Of a stretch of 12,294 nt of DNA, positions 6,415 to 12,294 are shown in pieces. Position numbers and translations under genes: made by a program. Source of the stretch: Hyphomicrobiales bacterium (GTDB lineage Bacteria; Pseudomonadota; Alphaproteobacteria; Rhizobiales; Xanthobacteraceae); the NCBI GenBank assembly GCA_003133345.1, contig PKXB01000146.1:9398-21691 (forward strand), read 5' to 3'. Numbering within the stretch: the stretch's first letter is position 1; each line of letters starts with the position of its first letter. Below the pieces are notes generated by a model. That model was not told where the DNA came from, searched no databases, and saw only the letters and a list, made by a program, of their open reading frames with translations.

Positions 6415-6537
6415 ACTGCCCCCGCTGTTATGAAATGAGAGGCTAGCAAATCAGCCGGCTCGCGCATACCCATCTGACGCTTGCAGCGCCGCCGCGGGGC
6501 TTGTCTTGCCGGTCGTGCTCTCTACAACGTGTCGACA

Positions 6538-7674
6538 ATGTCCAACGCCTTCTCCTTCCGCCTGCAAACAACAGACGGCGCCGCGCGCCGCGGCGAGATC
6601 GTCACGCCGCATGGCCGCGTACAGACGCCGGCCTTCATGCCCGTCGGCACGCAAGCCACGGTGAAGGGGCTGATGCCGGAGGCTGTAGCGGCGACCGGCG
6701 CCGAGATCGTGCTCGGCAACACCTATCATCTGATGCTGCGGCCGGGCGCCGAGCGCATCGCAGCGCTCGGCGGCCTGCACGCCTTCATGAACTGGCCGCT
6801 GCCGCTCCTCACCGATTCCGGCGGCTTCCAGGTGATGTCGCTGTCGGCCTTGCGACGGCTCGAGGAGCACGGCGTCACCTTCCGCTCGCATCTCGACGGC
6901 GCCATGGTGGAACTCAGCCCCGAGCGTGCGATCGAGATCCAGGCGCTGCTCGGCGCTGATATTGCGATGCAGCTCGATGAGTGCATCGGGCTGCCGGCTA
7001 GCGCTGAGGAAATAGCGCGCGCCATGCAATTGTCGCTGCGCTGGGCCGAGCGCTGCAAACGCGCTTTCGAGGGCAGGGTGCGCGAGGGCTATGCGTTGTT
7101 CGGCATCGTACAGGGTGGCGACGATCCGGCGTTGCGCGCGGAAAGCGCCAAGGCGCTCACTGGCATCGGCTTCGAGGGCTACGCCATCGGCGGGCTCGCG
7201 GTCGGCGAGCCGCAAGAGGTGATGCTGAAGATCGTCGCCGAGACCGCGCCTATGCTGCCGCAAGACCGCCCGCGCTATCTGATGGGCGTCGGCACGCCCG
7301 ACGATCTGCTGCAGGCGGTGGCGCGCGGCATCGACATGTTCGATTGCGTGCTGCCGACCCGCAACGGCCGCCACGGCATGGCCTTCACGCGCTATGGCTC
7401 GATCAATCTGGCCAATGCGCGCCACGCCAATGACGCTCGTCCGCTCGACGAGCAAAGCGCACATCCGACGGCGCGGACTTATTCGCGCGCCTACCTGCAT
7501 CACCTGACCAAGGCCAATGAGCTTCTCGGCCAGGTGCTGCTCTCCACCATCAATCTCGCCTACTACCAGGCGTTGATGGCCGGCATGCGCGAGGCCATCG
7601 CGGCCAAGCGTTTCGCGGACTTTCAGGCTGCCACCAAGGCGCGGTGGGAGCAGGGCGATATTGCGACAATGTGA
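6538..7674 (+). CDS. tgt: tRNA-guanine transglycosylase, zinc ligands replaced
   Basis: Swaps the wobble guanine of GUN-anticodon tRNAs for preQ1, the entry step of tRNA queuosine formation, in the cytoplasm. 378 residues. Base-exchange residues are present: [11 protein letters not shown] with D93, QLDEC with D147, and [17 protein letters not shown] at 264-280 with the nucleophile D269. Against Zymomonas mobilis Tgt (nucleophile D280) the C-terminal part aligns from memory without gaps at an offset of 11. The four zinc ligands C318, C320, C323 and H349 fall on S307, H309, A312 and I338, so the usual structural zinc site is absent, while the flanking SRAYLHHL is kept. The start at 6538 matches the family N-terminus, and the in-frame extension to 6481 is unlike the family. 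The frame is intact and the active site complete, so the enzyme is probably active. Confidence 0.96.
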   Translation: MSNAFSFRLQTTDGAARRGEIVTPHGRVQTPAFMPVGTQATVKGLMPEAVAATGAEIVLGNTYHLMLRPGAERIAALGGLHAFMNWPLPLLTDSGGFQVMSLSALRRLEEHGVTFRSHLDGAMVELSPERAIEIQALLGADIAMQLDECIGLPASAEEIARAMQLSLRWAERCKRAFEGRVREGYALFGIVQGGDDPALRAESAKALTGIGFEGYAIGGLAVGEPQEVMLKIVAETAPMLPQDRPRYLMGVGTPDDLLQAVARGIDMFDCVLPTRNGRHGMAFTRYGSINLANARHANDARPLDEQSAHPTARTYSRAYLHHLTKANELLGQVLLSTINLAYYQALMAGMREAIAAKRFADFQAATKARWEQGDIATM

Positions 7675-7723
7675 GAGGGCATCCGGGGTTGTCACGGTGC
7701 ATCGCCTTGGCTAAAGGCAACGC

Positions 7724-8584
7724 ATGAATGTTCACCCAGAATTCCTCGCCAAGCGCCGCAAGCCGCGCTTCAAGCTGCCGTCCGGCGCGACCGACGCCCA
7801 TTGCCACGTGTTCGGGCCGGGCGACAAATTTCCCTATGCACCGAACCGGCGCTACACGCCGGAAGACGCGCCCAAGGAAATGCTGGCGGCGCTGCATGCG
7901 CATCTTGGTGTGGATCGTGCGGTGATCGTGCAGGCCAGCTGCCACAGCACCGACAACGCGGCGATGCTCGATTGCATCGCGTCGGACCCGAAACGCTATC
8001 GCGGCGTCGCCATCGTGGACGACAGCTTCAGCGACGCCGACTACGACCGGCTCGATGCCGGCGGCGTGCGCGGGGTGCGCTTCAATTTCGTCAAGCATCT
8101 GGGCGGCGCGCCCGACATGGGCGTGTTCAACCGCGTCATCGACCGCGTCAAAGGTCGTGGCTGGCACGTGGTGCTGCATCTTGACGCGCCCAACATCATT
8201 CCGCTCTCCGACACGATCCGGAAGCTGCCGCTGCCGTTCGTGATCGATCACATGGGCCGCGTGCCGTCGGCGGCCGGCGTCGAGCAGCCGCCGATGCGCG
8301 CCTTGATCGAACTTTCGGCCCATGAAAATTGCTGGATCAAGGTCTGCGGCGCCGAGCGCATTGCCATGCCGCCTTATACGGCGGCGGTGCCGATCGCCCG
8401 CGCCTTAGTCGAAGCGGCGCCCAGCCGCGTGCTGTGGGGCACCGATTTCCCGCACCCCAATGCTACCCATGCGGCCGACGAGGCCGACCTGGTCGATCTG
8501 CTGCCGCAATTTGCCGCAACCCCGCTGGCGCAACACTGCCTACTGGTGGACAATCCCGCCCGGCTTTATGGTTTCACCTCATAA
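7724..8584 (+). CDS. Amidohydrolase (2-pyrone-4,6-dicarboxylate lactonase / LigI-like)
   Basis: 286 residues, a metal-dependent TIM-barrel hydrolase of the Amidohydrolase_2 group. Motifs in order: DAHCHVFGP at 24-32 (H26, H28), LHLDAP near 151-156, DHMGR at 175-179 (H176) and WGTDFPHP at 238-245 (catalytic D241). The opening GATDAHCHVFGPGDKFPYAP with RRYTPEDAP is typical of the subgroup of LigI, which opens the ring of 2-pyrone-4,6-dicarboxylate in lignin-derived aromatic breakdown, and of lactonases such as 4-sulfomuconolactone hydrolase. The true substrate is not fixed. AAAGG at 7713-7717, six bases before the ATG, supports the start. It begins 49 bases after tgt and ends 34 bases before a Bug-type binding protein, with which it probably forms an operon. 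Confidence 0.88.
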   Translation: MNVHPEFLAKRRKPRFKLPSGATDAHCHVFGPGDKFPYAPNRRYTPEDAPKEMLAALHAHLGVDRAVIVQASCHSTDNAAMLDCIASDPKRYRGVAIVDDSFSDADYDRLDAGGVRGVRFNFVKHLGGAPDMGVFNRVIDRVKGRGWHVVLHLDAPNIIPLSDTIRKLPLPFVIDHMGRVPSAAGVEQPPMRALIELSAHENCWIKVCGAERIAMPPYTAAVPIARALVEAAPSRVLWGTDFPHPNATHAADEADLVDLLPQFAATPLAQHCLLVDNPARLYGFTS

Positions 8585-8618
8585 GAAGAAAAAACGCAAA
8601 ACTTCTGGGAGGATCACA

Positions 8619-9596
8619 ATGAGGAAGATGTTTTTCGCGCTGCTGGCAGTGCCGGCGGCTTTACTGTTGACGCTGGCGCCGGTCAATCCGGCGCAGGCGA
8701 AATGGCCCGAGAAGCCGGTGCGGATCGTGCTGCCGTTCGGTCCCGGCGGCGTCGCCGACGTCACGTCGCGCATGCTGGCGGCCAAACTCACCGAAAAATT
8801 CGGCCAGCAGGTGGTGATCGAGAACATGCCCGGCCCGGGCGGCATCAACGCCGCGCGCACCGTGATCAACGCAGCCCCGGACGGCTACACCATGGCGCTC
8901 GTCACCAATGGCACCTCGATCAGCGTGGCGGCGTTCAACAAACTGCCGTTCGATCCGGTGAAAGACCTGGCGATGGTGTCGATGGTCGGCACCTTCGATC
9001 TGGTGTTCGCGGTCAATGCCGCGTCCGAATACAAGACGCTCGGCGATTTCATCAAAGCGGCGAAGGCTAACCCCGGCAAGTTCAATATCGGCACCACCTT
9101 GCTGGGCGGCACGCAAAATCTCGGCGCTGAATTGTTCAAAATCGTAGCCGACCTCAACGTGCAGGTCGTGCCGTACAAGAATTCGCCGGACATCGTGGTG
9201 GCGCTGTTTCGTAATGACGTGCAAATGATGATCGATTTTCCGCCCGCGGTTCAGGGCCAGGTCAACGACGGCAAGGTGCGCCTTTTGGCGAGTTCGTCGT
9301 CGCAGCGCTCGGCTTTACTGCCGAAGACACCGACCGTCGCGGAATCCGGCGTCAAGGACTACGAGGTGATCTCGTGGAACGGCATCGCGGCGCCGAAAGG
9401 CACGCCGCAGGACGTCATCGACGCCATGAACAAGGCCATGCACGAGGTGCTGGCGTCGCCCGAACTCAAGGCGCAATTCCAAAAGGTCGGCGTGGAAGCG
9501 CATGCTAGCACGCCGGCCGAGCTGATGGGCCGGCTCACGTCCGACATCAAGAAATGGGACGCGGTCATCGTCAAAGCCGGGATTGCGAAGAAGTAG
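8619..9596 (+). CDS. Bug/TctC-family periplasmic solute-binding protein
   Basis: 325 residues. Residues 1-27 are a signal peptide ending in AQA before KWPEKPVRI. The mature protein has the family's opening PVRIVLPFGPGGVADVTSRMLA, then NMPGPGGINAA, PDGYT, and a C-terminal PKGTPQDVIDAMNKA. Bug proteins bind carboxylic acids and related solutes in the periplasm. The membrane parts of a tripartite tricarboxylate transporter are not in the window, so it is an orphan here, which is common in this family. The start at 8619 has a strong GGGAGGA at 8607-8613. The frame open to 8460 overlaps the amidohydrolase and is not used. Its place 34 bases after the amidohydrolase suggests that it presents that enzyme's substrate or a precursor, but this is inference. 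Confidence 0.94.
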   Translation: MRKMFFALLAVPAALLLTLAPVNPAQAKWPEKPVRIVLPFGPGGVADVTSRMLAAKLTEKFGQQVVIENMPGPGGINAARTVINAAPDGYTMALVTNGTSISVAAFNKLPFDPVKDLAMVSMVGTFDLVFAVNAASEYKTLGDFIKAAKANPGKFNIGTTLLGGTQNLGAELFKIVADLNVQVVPYKNSPDIVVALFRNDVQMMIDFPPAVQGQVNDGKVRLLASSSSQRSALLPKTPTVAESGVKDYEVISWNGIAAPKGTPQDVIDAMNKAMHEVLASPELKAQFQKVGVEAHASTPAELMGRLTSDIKKWDAVIVKAGIAKK

Positions 9597-9666
9597 CGGC
9601 AAACGGCGGTGACCCCGCGAATGCGGACGGCCTGAGCGGTACGAAATCTAAAACATTCCGTTATCC

Positions 9667-9692
9667 GCACGCTGGCGCATAATGCAGCGTGC
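9667..9692. promoter_or_regulatory. Inverted repeat upstream of the LVIVD-repeat gene
   Basis: Perfect eight-base arms, gcacgctg (9667-9674) and cagcgtgc (9685-9692), enclose a ten-base spacer that contains cataat (9678-9683), which resembles a -10 box. The unit lies 23 bases before the ATG of the next gene and just upstream of its Shine-Dalgarno. It could be an operator over a promoter or a leader hairpin. No good -35 box is seen, so this is tentative. Confidence 0.35.
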
Positions 9693-9714
9693 TCTTCGCT
9701 AATGGGAGGTCGTC

Positions 9715-11157
9715 ATGCCGCGGTTTTTTTCCTTCACTGGTGTGGGTGTTGTGTTTTTGGGCCTGTTTGGCTTCGTGGTTGCGGGTGCGGCGCAAGGCCA
9801 GAAAGTCGGCGCGCCGCCCGAAGCCAGCAACATGCGGCTCGCCGGGTACGACAACCTGCAACACCGCAGCGCCTACCAGTCCACCATCTTTCATCAGGGC
9901 AATCGGTGGATCGCCTATATCGGACATCACGGCGGCACCCACGACGTGCCGAAACCCGTCAATCCGCTGACCGGGCAGGCCGAATACAGCGGTACTTCGA
10001 TCGTGGACGTGACCGATCCGGCGCATCCAAAATATCTGCATCATATTCCCGGCGAAGAGGGCCTCGACGAGCAGGGCGGCGCGCAGATGGCGCGCGTCTG
10101 TTCCGGCCTGAAAAGCGATCCCAGCAAGGTTTATCTACTGCGCACCTTCGGCAATTCGGCGCACGAAATCTGGAATGTCACCGACCCCGCAAATCCGGCG
10201 CTTGTCACGCGCATTTCCGGCATCAAAGGCACGCACAAGAACTTTTGGGAGTGCGATACCGGCATCGCCTATATCGTCTCCGGCGCGCCGGACTGGCGGA
10301 CCAACCGGATGACGCAGGTCTATGACCTCAGCGACCCCGCGCATCCGGTGAAGATCCGGGACTTCGGGCTGGTCGGCCAGCAGCCAGGCGCTACCGGGCC
10401 GGTGCCGGCGCCAGTGCACGGCATGATCTCGATGGGGCCGCAAGGCAACCGCATCTATTTCGGTTACGGCACCAACAAAGGCGGCGTTGTGCAAATCATC
10501 GACCGCCGCAAGCTGTTGCAAGGGCCGAAGGAGCCGACGCCCGACAATCTGCGCTATCCGGTAGTCGGGCAGTTCGAAATGTCACCGCTCAATGGCGCAC
10601 ACACGACCTTCCCGCTCGGCACGATGCCGATCCAGGAATTCGCCAAGGATCATGAGGGCAGCATGCGCAACATGATCATGGTCGTGGACGAGCAGATCAA
10701 GAACGAATGCGACGAGCCGCGGCAGATGGTGTGGTTCGTGGACGCGACCGTCGAGCAAAAGCCGATGGTGGTGTCGCATTTCACCGTGCCGGAGGCGAGC
10801 GGGAATTTCTGCCAACGCGGCGGCCGCTTCGGCTCGCATTCATCGAACGAGAGCATGGCGCCGGTGTTTTATCGCAAGCTCGCCTTCGTGACCTGGTTCA
10901 ACGCCGGCCTGCGGGCGATTGACATCCGCGATCCTTATCGGCCGCGTGAGGTCGGCTATTTCATTCCGTCAATCACCGAGGCGACCGAGAAGCGTTGCGT
11001 CAAGGTGGACGGCCAGGACCGCTGCAAGGTGGCAATCCAGAGCAACAATGCCGAAACCGACGAGCGTGGATATATTTATGTGGTCGATCGCGCCAATACC
11101 GGACTGCACATCCTGGAGCTCACCGGCGAGGCGCGGCAGATCGCGGGATTGCCCTGA
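9715..11157 (+). CDS. Exported LVIVD-repeat (beta-propeller-like) protein
   Basis: 480 residues. Residues 1-28 form a signal peptide (hydrophobic GVGVVFLGLFGFVVAGAA). The rest carries at least four spaced repeats of LVIVD type: SIVDVTDPAHPKYLHHI at 95-111, IWNVTDPANPALVTRI at 152-167, VYDLSDPAHPVKIRDF at 202-217 and AIDIRDPYRPREVGYF at 401-416. Such repeats are thought to build a beta-propeller. Six cysteines (129, 180, 332, 366, 428, 437), including the close pair CVKVDGQDRC, suggest disulfides in the periplasm. There are also several histidines (HHGG, GTHKNFWEC, SHSSNES) but no metal site can be claimed. GGGAGG at 9704-9709, five bases before the ATG, supports the start. No known activity. 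The gene stands alone, 118 bases after the Bug gene and convergent with the flavin hydroxylase. Confidence 0.88.
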   Translation: MPRFFSFTGVGVVFLGLFGFVVAGAAQGQKVGAPPEASNMRLAGYDNLQHRSAYQSTIFHQGNRWIAYIGHHGGTHDVPKPVNPLTGQAEYSGTSIVDVTDPAHPKYLHHIPGEEGLDEQGGAQMARVCSGLKSDPSKVYLLRTFGNSAHEIWNVTDPANPALVTRISGIKGTHKNFWECDTGIAYIVSGAPDWRTNRMTQVYDLSDPAHPVKIRDFGLVGQQPGATGPVPAPVHGMISMGPQGNRIYFGYGTNKGGVVQIIDRRKLLQGPKEPTPDNLRYPVVGQFEMSPLNGAHTTFPLGTMPIQEFAKDHEGSMRNMIMVVDEQIKNECDEPRQMVWFVDATVEQKPMVVSHFTVPEASGNFCQRGGRFGSHSSNESMAPVFYRKLAFVTWFNAGLRAIDIRDPYRPREVGYFIPSITEATEKRCVKVDGQDRCKVAIQSNNAETDERGYIYVVDRANTGLHILELTGEARQIAGLP

Positions 11158-11211
11158 GCGGCGCGATTATTATTTTATTGCTTGCGTGTGATCTTGTCCG
11201 ACCTTCCTTCG

Positions 11212-11276
11212 CCCGCCGAAGCGGGCTTCGCACTCGGGTCCGGCCTTTGGCCAGCCCGAGCACAGGCTTCGGCGGG
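11212..11276. repeat. Intergenic inverted repeat after the LVIVD gene
   Basis: Outer arms cccgccgaagc (11212-11222) and gcttcggcggg (11266-11276) are perfect over 11 bases. Inside are ctcggg (11233-11238) with cccgag (11255-11260), and ggcc-ttt-ggcc (11242-11252). The inner core matches the repeat at 2720-2790. It lies between two convergent genes and could stop transcription from both sides. The 172 bases between the two genes (11158-11329) hold no gene. Confidence 0.75.
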
Positions 11277-11285
11277 AAACAGGTT

Positions 11286-11330
11286 CCCATCCCGGATCAA
11301 TTCGAGGACAAGCTTTTCGGGATCACGCGC
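11286..11330. repeat. Dispersed repeat, relative of the one at coaD
   Basis: Read on the minus strand, the unit begins tagcgcgtgatcccgaaaag, with the TAG being the stop of the flavin hydroxylase. At coaD the plus strand reads tagcgcatgatcccgaaaag, 19 of 20 bases the same, and there too the TAG is the gene's stop. Beyond this shared start the two units differ: this one continues with gtcctcgaattgatccgggatggg instead of the symmetric second half. I recognise both forms as intergenic repeats of Bradyrhizobium-like genomes. Confidence 0.75.
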
Positions 11331-12294
11331 TACGGCCCGCCGTACAGCCAGGCGATGCCATCGTAGCTTTGCTGTGGCGTGCGGCCGGCCAGCGCCAGCT
11401 CGCGCAATTCGGCGGTCACTCCGCGCGCGTGATAGAACTCACCATAGACGCGCGCCATCACCTGGGTGCGGCCGGTGCGCAAGTAGCGCGCCTGCTCGTA
11501 GGCCTTGAATGCGGCCGGCAGATCGTTCGGCGTCGCCGCTACTTTTTCCGCCAGCACTACCGCGTCCTCGGTCGCCATGCAGGCGCCTTGCGCGAGATAT
11601 TGCAGCATCGGATGGGCGGCATCGCCGAGCAAAGTGACGCGGCCTTTCGACCATTCCTTGACCGGCTCGCGATCGCACAGCACCCACATGCGCCAGGTTT
11701 CGATGCGCTCGAGCATGCGCAGCACTTCCGGGCGCTGGCCTTTGAAATGCTCCCACAGCAGTTCGGCGCTGCCTTCCTCGTTCCAGCCTTCCTCGTAGCG
11801 GTCGGAGTGGAACACCGCGACCAGGTTATAGAGTTCGCCCCGGCGCAGCGGATAATGCACGAAATGAGTGCGCGGGCCGGCCCACAACACCACGTCGGGC
11901 CGCCACAGATCCTCCGGCACCTCGGAGCGCTTGAGCACGGCGCGATAGGCGATGTGGCCGCACACCCGCGGCTTGCCGTCGCCGACGATGCGCTCGCGGA
12001 TTTTAGACCACATGCCGTCGCAGCCGATCAGCGCGCGGCCCTCGACCCGTTCGCCGGCTTCGAGCGTGACGACGACACCGTCGCCGCGCTGCTCGAAGCC
12101 GTCGACGCGCCGGCTGGTTTCCAGCGTGATCAGGGGGCTGCCCTGGCAGGCTTTCAAGAAGGTGCCGTGGATGTCGGCGCGATGAGTGACCGCATAGGGT
12201 TGCCCGAAGCGCTCGAAGAACGCCGGGCCGAGCGGGACCTGGGTGATCAGCTTGCCGGTGAGCGCATCGCGCATTTCCTGCGCCGGCGGACGGT
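11330..12294 (-). CDS. FAD-dependent aromatic-ring hydroxylase, C-terminal part (5' end outside the window)
   Basis: A group A flavin monooxygenase of the salicylate hydroxylase / 3-hydroxybenzoate 6-hydroxylase type. It adds one oxygen to an aromatic acid using NAD(P)H and O2. About 320 residues are visible. The frame stays open past the ATG at 12274 to the window edge (RPPAQE precedes it), so that ATG is internal and the N-terminal dinucleotide-binding GxGxxG is missing here. Counting from that Met: HRADIHGTFL at 31-40, the DG motif ALIGCDGMWSKIR at 81-93, and the FAD-ribityl GD motif VTLLGDAAHPMLQYLAQGA at 213-231. The protein ends YDGIAWLYGGP, and its stop codon starts a dispersed repeat. 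It points towards the LVIVD gene. A role in the same catabolism as the amidohydrolase is possible but unproven. Confidence 0.9.
   Translation of the reverse strand, partial: RPPAQEMRDALTGKLITQVPLGPAFFERFGQPYAVTHRADIHGTFLKACQGSPLITLETSRRVDGFEQRGDGVVVTLEAGERVEGRALIGCDGMWSKIRERIVGDGKPRVCGHIAYRAVLKRSEVPEDLWRPDVVLWAGPRTHFVHYPLRRGELYNLVAVFHSDRYEEGWNEEGSAELLWEHFKGQRPEVLRMLERIETWRMWVLCDREPVKEWSKGRVTLLGDAAHPMLQYLAQGACMATEDAVVLAEKVAATPNDLPAAFKAYEQARYLRTGRTQVMARVYGEFYHARGVTAELRELALAGRTPQQSYDGIAWLYGGP

Noticed and set aside
6538..7674. tgt as a decaying pseudogene because the zinc ligands are missing
   Set aside because: The frame is full length, the nucleophile and other active-site blocks are intact, and partner queA is intact, so loss of zinc binding without loss of function is more likely.
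6451..7695. 414-codon open frame on the minus strand opposite tgt
   Set aside because: It lies wholly antisense to a clearly conserved tgt. Its composition (rich in Arg, His, Ala) is the usual shadow of a GC-rich gene, and it matches no family.
8460..8618. Upstream extension of the Bug protein
   Set aside because: A strong ribosome binding site and a complete signal peptide mark the start at 8619. The extension overlaps the amidohydrolase in another frame.

Overview
The window reads as a chromosomal stretch from a GC-rich alphaproteobacterium, most likely of the order Hyphomicrobiales (Bradyrhizobium / Rhodopseudomonas / Xanthobacteraceae neighbourhood). The grounds are the protein sequences, the housekeeping order gyrA - coaD - two cyclophilins - queA - tgt, an orphan Bug/TctC-type binding protein, and short palindromic intergenic repeats of a kind I know from that group. 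The assignment rests on recall, not on a search.

Layout. Positions 1-2190 hold the 3' part of gyrA. Next, at 2227-2541, is a 104-residue protein of the encapsulated-ferritin (EncFtn) type. Four bases after its stop comes a second, diverged copy of the last 49 codons plus stop of gyrA (2546-2695, 136 of 150 bases identical). The small ferritin-like gene therefore sits between two direct copies of the gyrA tail, which points to a gene acquired by recombination at the 3' end of gyrA. Then come a hairpin repeat, a small exported protein on the minus strand (2800-3021), coaD (3128-3625), a dispersed palindromic repeat that overlaps the coaD stop, an exported cyclophilin (3701-4246) and a cytosolic cyclophilin (4271-4726). 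A 232-base mosaic of hairpins (4732-4963) precedes queA (4976-6067). A minus-strand exported protein (6055-6414) overlaps the end of queA and separates it from tgt (6538-7674).

The second half looks more accessory: a LigI-like amidohydrolase (7724-8584) followed at 34 bases by a Bug-family periplasmic binding protein (8619-9596), then a large exported LVIVD-repeat protein (9715-11157), an intergenic region of two repeat units (11212-11330), and the C-terminal part of a minus-strand FAD-dependent aromatic hydroxylase that runs off the right edge.

How the genes work together. queA and tgt carry out consecutive steps in making queuosine at the tRNA wobble position. coaD makes dephospho-CoA. The two cyclophilins are proline isomerases for two compartments. 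The amidohydrolase, the Bug protein and perhaps the flavin hydroxylase suggest uptake and breakdown of aromatic or carboxylic acids, but no substrate can be fixed from the sequence. The most unusual points are the ferritin-like gene framed by a duplicated gyrA tail, and a tgt in which all four expected zinc ligands are replaced.
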